Positions 34,471 to 42,297 of a stretch of 42,423 nucleotides of DNA are shown one piece after another. Positions within the stretch are counted from its first letter, which is position 1, and every line of letters starts with the position of its first letter. The position numbers were made by a program, and so were the translations under genes. Where the stretch lies: positions 1 to 42,423 of the forward strand of contig NZ_JAGTIS010000026.1 in assembly GCF_018704125.1 (NCBI RefSeq), given 5' to 3'. The notes below the pieces were generated by a model. The model was not told the DNA's origin. It saw only the letters and a program-made list of their open reading frames with translations, and made no database searches. Source of the DNA: Metapseudomonas boanensis. Lineage in GTDB: Bacteria > Pseudomonadota > Gammaproteobacteria > Pseudomonadales > Pseudomonadaceae.

Positions 34471-36597
34471 TCAGAACCTGTAGTTGGCGCTCAGCTCCAG
34501 GGTCCGGGGCGCCCCCGGAGTGATCAGGTCCACGGACCCGTGGGCCGAGGCGTAGTAGTCGCGATCGAAGACGTTGTGCAGGCGCAGCGCCATGTCCCAC
34601 TTCGGCTCGTTGTAGAGCAGCGCGGCGTCCACGGTGGTGTAGCTGGGCATCACCACCACGTTGTCCAGTGCGGTGTAGCGATCATCCACGTAGTTGGCGC
34701 CCATGCCGACGCGCCATTGCGGGGTCAGCGAACGCACCAGCCAGAGGTTGGCGCTGTTGCGCGGGGTGAGCGTAGGCGTCTGGCCTTCGTTGGGCACGCC
34801 GTTGGTCTTGCTGTTGGACTTGGTGATCTCCGCGTCAAGGTAGGCGTAGCCGCCGTAGACCTGCCACTTGTCGCTGAGCTGGCCGCTGAAGGTAGCCTCG
34901 AAGCCATCGGTGCGTTGCTCACCGGCGAGCACCAGCAAGGCTGGGTTGGTCGGGTCGGCGGTCTTGATGTTGGTGCGCTCGAGGCGGAAGACCGCTGCGG
35001 TCACCGACAGGCGACTGTCGAGGAAGTCCCACTTGGCGCCCAGCTCGTAGTTGGTGGTTTCTTCCGGCTCGAGATTCTCGTTGGCCACGCTGACGGCGAA
35101 GACCTCACCGGAGGGCTGGTAGCCGCGGCTGACCGAGACGTAATAGGACTGCATCTGATCCGGCTGGAACACCAGGCCGGCGCGCGGGCTCCAGGTTTTG
35201 TCGGTGCGGTCGAGGTCGACGTTCTGCACGCGATCGTCATCGTATTCCTGGCCGAAGATGTCGTAGCGCACACCCAGCAGTGCCTTCCACTGCGAGGACA
35301 GCTCGATCATGTCCTGCACATAGAAGCCAGCGGTGTCCTGGAAGTTGGTGCCCTTGGAGGACAGCGTGCTGGCATGCTCCGGCACGACGACCAGGGCGTC
35401 GCGATAAACCGGCACCTGCGCCACGTTGTTCTGATTGAACACGCGCTGGTATTTATCTTGATGTCCAAGCTCGATGCCGTAGAGGAGGCTGTGCTGCATG
35501 CCGGCGAGTTGGGCCTGCTGCTTCAACTCGGTCTGGTTGAACACACCGTACTCATCACGCGCGACGTTACCGCGGTTCAACTTGACCAGCAGTTCGCCGT
35601 TAGGGGCCGTGACGAAACGGGTCGCACTGCTGTCGGCCAGGGTGTTGTTGCGGTCCAGATCGTAACGGTAGTAACGGCTGGTGTTGCTCAGGGTGAAGTC
35701 GTCGTTGATCCGGTAATCGATGCCGGCGGTGAAGGAGAACACCTCGCTGCGGGCGTAATCCTGGTCTGGGTCGCCGGAGCCGAAGCGCTTGTCGCGATCG
35801 ACATCGACCGGGCGATCGCCGCGGGCGGGGATGCCGAAATCGATCAGGCGCTTGTCGTAGAGGTAAGTGGCCCCCAGGTTGAGCTCCAGGTCATCGGACA
35901 GCCTGAAGTAAGCCGAAGGCGCGATGGCCTTTCGATCGATGTAGCCGTCATCACGAAAAGTGTCGCTGTCCTCCAGTGCACCGGTGACACGGAAAGCCTT
36001 GTTGCCCTGCTGCTGGTCGGCCCAGCCGGCGTCGAACTGGGTGCGACGCTTGCCTTCGCTGTCGAAGCTGGCGCCCAGTTCTTGCTTGGGGTCGAAGGTG
36101 GGCTTTTTGCTCACACTGTTGATCAAACCGCCGGACGAGCCACGGCCGTAAAGCACGGCGGCCGGGCCCTTGATCACCTCGACCCGCTCGACGTTGGAGA
36201 GATCGCGGAAATACAGCGCGTCGTCTCGAATGCCGTCGACGAACATATCGCCGATGGCGCTGAAGCCGCGGATGGTGACCTGGTCGCGCTGGCCGTCGCC
36301 GTTGGACAGGCCAACGCCGGGAACATTCTTCAGGACATCCTCCATCGACTGGGCACCCTGATCCTTGATCACGCTCTCAGGGACCACGTTCACTGTCTGC
36401 GGGATGTCGCGCAGCGGCGCGTCGATCTTCAGCGCGCTCTTGCTCTCGGTGGCCTGGTAGCTTTGCTGTTCGTAGGCGCTGGTCACAGACGTTGCCGGTA
36501 TGGCCAGGGCCTCGTTCGTTTCCGCTTGAACGGCCGGAATCACCAGTACACCCAGCATCGACAGCGCGGCTGGGTTAATGCGCAAAAATGCCACCAT
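34471..36597 (-). CDS. TonB-dependent siderophore receptor
   Basis: A 708-residue outer-membrane receptor. A signal peptide (to about residue 25, IPAVQA-ETN) is followed by the plug domain with RDIPQTVNVVPESVIKDQGA, VLKNVPGVGLSNG, VTIRGFSAIGDMFVDGIRDD and RVEVIKGPAAVLYGRGSSGG, then a beta-barrel ending in ELSANYRF with a terminal Phe. The plug sequence is of the hydroxamate/catecholate siderophore type. No N-terminal signalling extension is seen, so it lacks the FecA/FpvA transenvelope control. An AAGGAG lies close to the ATG at 36597. A Fur-box-like sequence is 24-42 bp upstream, so iron repression is likely. The specific siderophore is not evident. Confidence 0.92.
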   Translation of the reverse strand: MVAFLRINPAALSMLGVLVIPAVQAETNEALAIPATSVTSAYEQQSYQATESKSALKIDAPLRDIPQTVNVVPESVIKDQGAQSMEDVLKNVPGVGLSNGDGQRDQVTIRGFSAIGDMFVDGIRDDALYFRDLSNVERVEVIKGPAAVLYGRGSSGGLINSVSKKPTFDPKQELGASFDSEGKRRTQFDAGWADQQQGNKAFRVTGALEDSDTFRDDGYIDRKAIAPSAYFRLSDDLELNLGATYLYDKRLIDFGIPARGDRPVDVDRDKRFGSGDPDQDYARSEVFSFTAGIDYRINDDFTLSNTSRYYRYDLDRNNTLADSSATRFVTAPNGELLVKLNRGNVARDEYGVFNQTELKQQAQLAGMQHSLLYGIELGHQDKYQRVFNQNNVAQVPVYRDALVVVPEHASTLSSKGTNFQDTAGFYVQDMIELSSQWKALLGVRYDIFGQEYDDDRVQNVDLDRTDKTWSPRAGLVFQPDQMQSYYVSVSRGYQPSGEVFAVSVANENLEPEETTNYELGAKWDFLDSRLSVTAAVFRLERTNIKTADPTNPALLVLAGEQRTDGFEATFSGQLSDKWQVYGGYAYLDAEITKSNSKTNGVPNEGQTPTLTPRNSANLWLVRSLTPQWRVGMGANYVDDRYTALDNVVVMPSYTTVDAALLYNEPKWDMALRLHNVFDRDYYASAHGSVDLITPGAPRTLELSANYRF

Positions 36598-36620
36598 GAG
36601 CTCCTTGTTAAAATACTGGC

Positions 36621-36639
36621 GCTAATGGTAACAATTCTA
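36621..36639 (-). promoter_or_regulatory. Putative Fur box
   Basis: GCTAATGGTAACAATTCTA matches the 19-bp Fur consensus at 13 positions by my alignment. It lies in an AT-rich tract just upstream of the siderophore receptor start, as expected for an iron-repressed gene. Confidence 0.55.
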
Positions 36640-36734
36640 ATTTGTAAATAAATAGCAAAGCTCAATGAGTTGTAAGAATATTCCGAGAGAGCACCGAGAT
36701 AAGACCGTCAACCTCCACGCCCGACCGCTCCGGG

Positions 36735-36908
36735 CGCAAGGTTCATGCGCCAACACGTCAAGTACTGCATTGCCGGCTCGCCCACCCGTGCAGTGAAGCG
36801 CGCGGCAAAGGCAGACGGGGACATAGCCGCCGCCTCCGCCAGTGAAGCCAGGCTCCAATCGCGCGCCGGGTCGCGGTGGATCAGGCCGATAGCGCGGCCG
36901 ATCTGGCG
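36735..36908 (-). pseudogene. Fragment of an AraC-family regulator
   Basis: On the minus strand, IGRAIGLIHRDPARDWSLAS then LAEAAAMSPSAFAARFTARV and GEPAMQYLTCWRMNLA is the first helix-turn-helix of an AraC activator of the cupin-6 type. The N-terminal ligand domain is absent upstream (other sequence starts at about 36910). The frame leaves the family after WRMNLA, where the second DNA-binding helix should follow. This is a gene relic truncated at both ends. Confidence 0.75.
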
Positions 36909-36919
36909 AGGTATGGGGA

Positions 36920-37228
36920 TACGTGAACTGCTCGGCCAGCGTGACCCGAGCTTTGCCGAGGCGACCCGAATCCTTGGTGCGCGCCTGGGGCGGCCACAGC
37001 TCGGGTACGTGCAATCGCCCTTCGCAGATATGGCTGGGCTGCTACAGGAAGCGGGCATTCTCCGAATGCCTGGCAGGGCTCTATGTAGAGCTGGCCCAGG
37101 CGATCAAAGATGGTCAGGTGAGGTCCCGGGAAGGACGGCGACCATCCAATACCACCGCGACCTCCTTCGAGGCTTTCGTCGATAAAGTGATAAACGGCAC
37201 GTCGTGCTCGCTGGCCCGCACCGAGTAG
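36920..37228 (+). pseudogene. Frameshifted C-terminal fragment of an NmrA/SDR oxidoreductase
   Basis: On the plus strand, ELLGQRDPSFAEATRILGAR then LGRPQLGYVQSPFADMAG (36925-37065) reads as the middle of an NAD(P)-binding NmrA-like protein. The continuation FSECLAGLYVELAQAIKDGQ and RRPSNTTATSFEAFVDKVI (37061-37192) lies one frame over, so a single-base insertion or two-base loss near 37061-37068 broke the gene. The N-terminal Rossmann part is missing; the fragment abuts the AraC relic at about 36910, consistent with one deletion that removed both N-termini of a divergent regulator/oxidoreductase pair. Confidence 0.7.
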
Positions 37229-37254
37229 CTTGGATTGTGCGCAGCGATACCCAT

Positions 37255-37512
37255 TCAGCTATTGGCGCAAGCACTGGACTGCTTGAGATAGGTGACGGAT
37301 TTCTGCTCGCCTTTGGAATCGACGTAGGTCATCTTCGCCTGCACGGTCTCGCAGCTGAGCGGGTTGGGCTCATCGATGGAAATCACTCGGGCGACGTCCA
37401 GCGGCATGCCGTACTCGTAGCCGACAGCTTGGGTCGCTTCGGCAGCGATCACCCCGCTACTGGCAAAGGCGGCTAAAAAAAGGCTCGCGCCGGTGAGAAT
37501 CGAGCATTTCAT
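37255..37512 (-). CDS. DUF2790-family secreted protein
   Basis: An 85-residue exported protein. The signal peptide ends near VIAA-EAT (about residue 24). The mature part VGYEYGMPLDVARVISIDEP and CETVQAKMTYVDSKGEQKSV carries the DUF2790 pattern common in pseudomonads, with two Cys that may form a disulfide. AAGGAG lies upstream of the ATG. Members are often stress- or copper-related by expression, but the function is unknown. Confidence 0.88.
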   Translation of the reverse strand: MKCSILTGASLFLAAFASSGVIAAEATQAVGYEYGMPLDVARVISIDEPNPLSCETVQAKMTYVDSKGEQKSVTYLKQSSACANS

Positions 37513-37715
37513 GAGAGTCTCCTTAGGAAGTCATTTCAGGTTCCCGGAATCGGCTTACAGCACCTTGGGACCGATGGTGAAATGAGACTCCAGAAGAAGC
37601 AGCGGAAAAAGCCGCCTTTACTGAAAGGGCCTTTCCGTGGCGCGCAACAATCCCGCCCCTATGCCATCGGGCTCGCACGCTCGAGTTGATTCAGCGATTG
37701 CTGATCGCCGACTTC

Positions 37716-38186
37716 TCAAGGCGTCACCTGATAGCCCCGCTGTTGCAGGCAACTGGTGTAGGCCGAAGAGGACGTGCTGCTCGCCTGCTCGACAGTGCGG
37801 CGGTCCTGCCGACGCTCCTGACGTTGGCGCGAGCCCCCCACCACCGCCCCGGCTACAGCAGCGTCCTTGGCGCGCTCCTGCCGGTATTCCTGCTTCACGT
37901 CGTCATCCACCCGGTCATACACCTCCTCGTGGCGGTTGCCTCGCACCTGGGCAACCGCCGCGCCGGCCACGGCGCCTGTTGCAGCGCCACGGACTCGTCC
38001 GCCGCTTTGCGTGGAGCTGCTGGTTGTGCTTGTTGAACTGCCGGCTTGGCTCTGGCACGCGGCGATGTCCTGCTGGACCTGTTCGGGGCTCTGCCCTTGC
38101 AAGGGCACCACGGTTTCGGCGTTTGCAGGAAGACTGGTCAACGCGCCGAGCAGCAGGCTGCAGTAGAGGTATGACGACGATTTCAT
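37716..38186 (-). CDS. Glycine-zipper periplasmic protein
   Basis: A 156-residue exported protein with a signal peptide (LLLGALTSLPANA-ETV), two widely spaced Cys (CQSQ and TSCLQQRGY) and two glycine-zipper stretches, RGAATGAVAGAAVAQVRGNR and AAVAGAVVGGSRQRQERR, that could insert in membranes. The central DRVDDDVKQEYRQERAKDAA is polar. The start at 38186 matches the signal peptide; a longer frame lacks one. Function unknown. Confidence 0.8.
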   Translation of the reverse strand: MKSSSYLYCSLLLGALTSLPANAETVVPLQGQSPEQVQQDIAACQSQAGSSTSTTSSSTQSGGRVRGAATGAVAGAAVAQVRGNRHEEVYDRVDDDVKQEYRQERAKDAAVAGAVVGGSRQRQERRQDRRTVEQASSTSSSAYTSCLQQRGYQVTP

Positions 38187-38395
38187 AGCGGGACGACTCC
38201 CGTGCGGAGATGCTGTTTCGGCCGGTACCTCTGCGCCTTCATCCAGCCATTCAGCAATAAGTCTGGTCACTCACAGCCCCGGCGACGGCCCAGCCGACCA
38301 GTGGGCTGCGGCAGCAAAGTTTCATTCCCTTCGCGCCCTTCAGGTAGCCTTGCGCACCCGCTAACCTCATTGCACATGCCACCGCCGAGCCACTT

Positions 38396-38869
38396 ATGTC
38401 TGACCTGAACCCCGCCGTCCTCGACGAAATCGACCGCCAGCTGATCGGAGCGCTGCAAATCAACGCCCGCGAAAGCGTGGCGATGCTTGCACGGCGTCTG
38501 GGCATTGCGCGGACCACGGTGACCTCGCGCCTGGCGCGGCTGGAGAAGGCCAATGTGATCAGCGGCTACGGCGTGCGCCTGGGCCAGCGCGTGGCGGATG
38601 GCGGATTGCAGGCCTATGTCGGCATCACCGTGAAGCCGCGCAGTGGCAGGGAAGTGCTGCGTCGCCTCACCGGCATGGCCGAGGTGCAATTGCTCTGTGC
38701 GGTGAGCGGCGAATTCGATTACGTGGCCTGGTTGCGCGCCGATTCACCGGAGCGGCTGGACCAGTTGCTGGACATGATCGGCAGCGTCGACGGGGTGGAG
38801 AAGACCACCACCTCGATCATCCTGAGCTGCAAGCTGGATCGGGGCCAGCCGCTGGCGCCACCTGCCTGA
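38396..38869 (+). CDS. Lrp/AsnC-family regulator of the lysine genes
   Basis: A 157-residue Lrp/AsnC regulator. The N-terminal helix-turn-helix reads AMLARRLGIARTTVTSRLAR, and the RAM effector domain follows (QAYVGITVKPRSGREVLRRL, VQLLCAVSGEFDYVAWLRAD). Such regulators respond to amino acids. It lies on the same strand 284 bp ahead of davB-davA and probably senses lysine or a product to control them. The promoter region of 38187-38395 holds no other gene. Confidence 0.88.
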   Translation: MSDLNPAVLDEIDRQLIGALQINARESVAMLARRLGIARTTVTSRLARLEKANVISGYGVRLGQRVADGGLQAYVGITVKPRSGREVLRRLTGMAEVQLLCAVSGEFDYVAWLRADSPERLDQLLDMIGSVDGVEKTTTSIILSCKLDRGQPLAPPA

Positions 38870-39153
38870 CCCCATAAGAGCGAACTCTGCTCGCCAAGCC
38901 CCCCCGCATCCGTTCGGGAGCAAGCTCTCGCCTAGAAGATGTGGCACTGAGAGCCGGCATTTACTTTCGTACACGCCCTGGAACAGTCCGCCGCTGAAGC
39001 ATCTTGTCATTCTGTACAAATAATTCGTCACTTAGCACAACAAGACTTCCAAATGACGACACTTTGCGTCTTAACGACGAACTTCACGCTCCCTAGAATG
39101 GCTCCACCGCTGCCCGAGCTGGCAGCCCTCTCTCACCGCCATCAAGGTCCATC
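38870..39153. other. Lrp-davB intergenic region with degenerate REP
   Basis: The first part (about 38876-38932) is a degenerate REP unit with GAGCGAACTCTGCTCGCC and GGGAGCAAGCTCTCGCC. The AT-richer part 39000-39110 should hold the davB promoter and Lrp sites; I see AACGACG/ATGACGACA repeats but no certain site. No gene. Confidence 0.45.
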
Positions 39154-40836
39154 ATGAATAACAACAATCGCCACCCCGCCGACGGCAAGAAACCCATCAC
39201 CATTTTCGGCCCGGACTTCCCCTTCGCCTTCGATGACTGGATCCAGCACCCGGCCGGTCTGGGCAGCATTCCGGCCGAACATCACGGCGAAGAAGTGGCG
39301 ATCGTCGGTGCGGGCATCGCCGGTCTGGTAGCGGCTTACGAGCTGATGAAGATGGGTCTCAAGCCCGTGGTGTATGAGGCCTCGAAGATGGGCGGCCGCC
39401 TGCGCTCGCAAACCTTCGAGGGCACTGACGGGATCACCGCCGAGCTCGGCGGGATGCGTTTCCCGGCCTCCTCCACGGCCTTCTATCACTACGTCGACAT
39501 GCTCGGCCTGGAAACCAAGCCCTTCCCCAACCCGCTGACTCCGGCCTCGGGCAGCACGGTGATCGACATCGAGGGCAAGACCTACTACGCCGAGAAGCTC
39601 TCCGACCTGCCGGCACTGTTCCAGGAAGTGGCCGACGCCTGGGCCGATGCCCTGGAAGACGGAGCCCGTTTCGGCGACATCCAGCAGGCGATCCGCGACC
39701 GCGACGTGAAGCGCCTGAAGGATCTGTGGAACACCCTGGTTCCACTGTGGGACGACCGCACTTTCTACGACTTCGTCGCCAGCTCCAAGGCATTTGCCAA
39801 GCTGTCCTTCCACCACCGCGAAGTGTTCGGCCAGGTGGGCTTCGGCACCGGCGGCTGGGACTCGGACTTTCCCAACTCGATGCTGGAAATCTTCCGCGTG
39901 GTGATGACCGCGTGCGACGACAACCAGCACCTGATCGTCGGCGGCGTGCAGCAGGTGCCGCTGGGCATCTGGCGCCACGCACCTGACCGCTGCGTGCACT
40001 GGCCGGCCGGCACCAGCCTGGCATCCTTGCACAACGGTGCCGCGCGCCCGGGCGTGAAGCGCATCGCCCGCGCCGCCGATGGCCGCATGGCGGTGACCGA
40101 CAACTGGGGCGACACCCGCCACTACGCAGCAGTACTGACCACCTGCCAGAGCTGGCTGCTGACCACCCAGATCGAATGCGAGGAGTCGCTGTTCTCGCAA
40201 AAAATGTGGATGGCCCTGGACCGTACCCGCTACATGCAGTCGTCGAAGACCTTCGTGATGGTCGACCGCCCGTTCTGGAAGGACAAAGATCCGAAGACCG
40301 GCCGCGACACCCTGAGCATGACGCTGACCGATCGCCTCACCCGCGGCACCTACCTGTTCGACAACGGCGACGACAAGCCGGGCGTGATCTGCCTGTCCTA
40401 CTCGTGGATGAGCGATGCGCTGAAGATGCTGCCGCATCCGGTGGAGAAGCGCGTGAAGCTGGCCCTCGATGCGCTGAAGAAGATCTACCCGGACGTGGAC
40501 ATTGCCAGCCACATCATCGGCGACCCGATCACCGTGTCCTGGGAGGCCGACCCGCACTTCCTCGGCGCCTTCAAAGGTGCGCTGCCGGGCCACTACCGCT
40601 ACAACCAGCGCATGTACGCGCACTTCATGCAGGACGACATGCCGGCTGAGCAGCGCGGCATTTTCATCGCCGGTGACGATGTGTCCTGGACGCCGGCCTG
40701 GGTCGAAGGCGCGGTGCAGACCTCGCTCAACGCGGTCTGGGGCATCATGAAGCACTTCGGCGGCAGCAGCTCTGTCGAGAACCCTGGCCCCGGCGATCTG
40801 TTCGCCGAGCTCGGCCCGATTGCGCTGCCGGACTGA
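39154..40836 (+). CDS. davB: L-lysine 2-monooxygenase
   Basis: A 560-residue FAD-dependent amine-oxidase-fold enzyme that decarboxylates and oxygenates L-lysine to 5-aminopentanamide. The start NNNNRHPADGKKPITIFGPD then FPFAFDDWIQHPAGLGSIPA closely follows P. putida DavB, with the FAD-binding GAGIAGLVAAYELMKMGLKP and EASKMGGRLRSQTFEG. Later blocks DSDFPNSMLEIFRVVMTACD and FIAGDDVSWTPAWVEGAVQT are also conserved. It forms a two-gene operon with davA (14 bp gap). The downstream steps davT/davD (aminovalerate to glutarate) are not in this window. Confidence 0.94.
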   Translation: MNNNNRHPADGKKPITIFGPDFPFAFDDWIQHPAGLGSIPAEHHGEEVAIVGAGIAGLVAAYELMKMGLKPVVYEASKMGGRLRSQTFEGTDGITAELGGMRFPASSTAFYHYVDMLGLETKPFPNPLTPASGSTVIDIEGKTYYAEKLSDLPALFQEVADAWADALEDGARFGDIQQAIRDRDVKRLKDLWNTLVPLWDDRTFYDFVASSKAFAKLSFHHREVFGQVGFGTGGWDSDFPNSMLEIFRVVMTACDDNQHLIVGGVQQVPLGIWRHAPDRCVHWPAGTSLASLHNGAARPGVKRIARAADGRMAVTDNWGDTRHYAAVLTTCQSWLLTTQIECEESLFSQKMWMALDRTRYMQSSKTFVMVDRPFWKDKDPKTGRDTLSMTLTDRLTRGTYLFDNGDDKPGVICLSYSWMSDALKMLPHPVEKRVKLALDALKKIYPDVDIASHIIGDPITVSWEADPHFLGAFKGALPGHYRYNQRMYAHFMQDDMPAEQRGIFIAGDDVSWTPAWVEGAVQTSLNAVWGIMKHFGGSSSVENPGPGDLFAELGPIALPD

Positions 40837-40850
40837 TCCAGGAGAACCCC

Positions 40851-41645
40851 ATGCGCATCGCCCTCTACCAATGCCCGCCCCTGCCGCTGGAGCCCGCCGC
40901 TAACCTCGAGCGGCTGCAACGCCGCGCTGCGGAAGCGGCAGCCCAGGGGGCAGCGCTGCTGGTCTGCCCGGAGATGTTCCTCAGCGGCTACAACATCGGC
41001 CTGGACGCGGTAAGCGCCCTGGCCGAACACCGCGACGGCCCTTGGGCCGCGCGGGTGGCCGAGATCGCCCGCGAGCATGGAATCGCCATTCTCTACGGTT
41101 ATCCCGAGCACAGCGCCGAGGGGGCGATCTTCAACTCGGTGCAACTGATCGACAAGCGCGGAGACAGCCTCGGCAACTATCGCAAGACGCATCTGTTCGG
41201 TGATCTGGACAACAGCATGTTCAGCGCTGGCGGCAATGACTTCCCGCTGGTCGAACTGAACGGCTGGAAACTGGGGATGTTGATCTGCTATGACGTGGAG
41301 TTTCCGGAGAATGCTCGACGGCTGGCGCTGGCCGGCGCCGACCTGGTACTGGTGCCGACGGCGAACATGGTGCCCTACGACTTCGTCGCCGAAGTGCTGG
41401 TCCGCGCCCGCGCCTTCGAAAACCAGTGCTACCTGGCGTACGCCAACTACTGTGGCAGCGAAGGCGAGATCCACTACTGCGGTCTCTCCAGCGTCGCCGC
41501 ACCGGACGGCGGCCTGTCGGCCAGCGCCGGGCGCGACGAGACGCTGATCTTCGCCGACCTGGATCGCCAGAAGCTGGAAGCCTCACGGGCTAGCATCACC
41601 TACCTGAAGGATCGGCATCCGGAGCTGTATCACCCGCTGATATAA
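40851..41645 (+). CDS. davA: 5-aminopentanamidase
   Basis: A 264-residue nitrilase-superfamily amidase that converts 5-aminopentanamide to 5-aminovalerate and ammonia. The catalytic triad is visible: Glu in CPEMFLSGYN, Lys in NYRKTHLFGDLD and Cys in GMLICYDVEFPENAR. An AGGAGAA ribosome site lies upstream of the ATG. It is directly downstream of davB, which settles the assignment over other nitrilase-type amidases. A REP-type hairpin follows. Confidence 0.93.
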   Translation: MRIALYQCPPLPLEPAANLERLQRRAAEAAAQGAALLVCPEMFLSGYNIGLDAVSALAEHRDGPWAARVAEIAREHGIAILYGYPEHSAEGAIFNSVQLIDKRGDSLGNYRKTHLFGDLDNSMFSAGGNDFPLVELNGWKLGMLICYDVEFPENARRLALAGADLVLVPTANMVPYDFVAEVLVRARAFENQCYLAYANYCGSEGEIHYCGLSSVAAPDGGLSASAGRDETLIFADLDRQKLEASRASITYLKDRHPELYHPLI

Positions 41646-41666
41646 CCCGCCAGACACCATGCTCTT

Positions 41667-41694
41667 TGTAGGTGCGAATTCATTCGCACCTACA
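41667..41694. repeat. REP hairpin after davA
   Basis: TGTAGGTGCGAAT (41667-41679) and ATTCGCACCTACA (41682-41694) are perfect 13-bp arms with a 2-bp centre. It shares the TGCGAATTCATTCGC core with the element at 20907. Confidence 0.88.
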
Positions 41695-42253
41695 GGTTTG
41701 GTCACTTCCTCAAGTCAACGCCGCATGCGACCCGGTCAGGTAATCCAACAGTCTGAACAGGGTCGGTTCCAGCGCGCGGCAACTGCACGCCAACCAGGGC
41801 CTGCTGTGGAAGCCAATGAGCCAGTCGCGTGTGCCATTGAAAGTGGGATTGGTACTTCGCGATGCGCAGCGCCGACAGGCGATCCTGGAACTGTTGCGCT
41901 CGAAGCTGGAAGGGGTTTTTGACGCCGAAAGAGCCACTGCTGTGACGGAGGGCCGAGCGCGTTTGCGAAGCGCAGTAAAAGAAAAACCCCGCCGAAGCGA
42001 GGTTTTGCAGACTAAGTCCCGACATCCCTGATCGCACCGCCATCCTGGCGGAAATCCGGCGTATCCCTGTTTTGCACTGCGCTTCCTGCGCGACGTCCTA
42101 GTGATGTGAAGATTAGCCCTGCCTGCAAAACCCCGGTAGCAGCATTAGCCACCAGAAAATGTAAGCTTTGGCTTACATGATTGGGGAATTAACAACGCAA
42201 TATTTAGCACCTAAGCCTTCAGCGAGTTCAGATCAATACCCAACATGACAAAG
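41695..42253. other. About 560 bp without a supported gene
   Basis: Several open frames of 70-110 codons cross this region on both strands. None has a family, signal or ribosome site, and the longest plus frame (41816-42031) runs through a hairpin AAAACCCCGC / GCGAGGTTTT (about 41984-42007). Also visible are a CGCCATCCTGGCG hairpin near 42038 and the 20-bp palindrome at 42159. The 3' part (after 42110) is AT-richer than its surroundings. Confidence 0.5.
42159..42178. promoter_or_regulatory. Perfect palindrome ATGTAAGC-N4-GCTTACAT
   Basis: ATGTAAGC (42159-42166) and GCTTACAT (42171-42178) are exact inverted 8-bp arms around TTTG. The form suits a dimeric repressor such as a TetR-type protein, but no gene starts nearby on either strand within the window. 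It may instead be a stem in a transcript. Confidence 0.35.
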
Positions 42254-42281
42254 AAAAGCCCCGCGGTTAGCGGGGCCTTTT
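42254..42281. terminator. Terminator of the acyl-CoA dehydrogenase gene
   Basis: GCCCCGC (42258-42264) pairs with GCGGGGC (42270-42276); AAAA (42254-42257) and TTTT (42278-42281) flank it, so it can work in both directions. It lies 17 bp beyond the stop of the leftward gene at 42298. Confidence 0.85.
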
Positions 42282-42297
42282 GAGACTGAAACGAGAC

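Noticed and set aside
41816-42031. A 71-codon plus-strand frame after davA with a plausible helical sequence.
   Set aside because: It reads through a terminator-like hairpin at about 41984-42007, lacks a ribosome site and has no family support.
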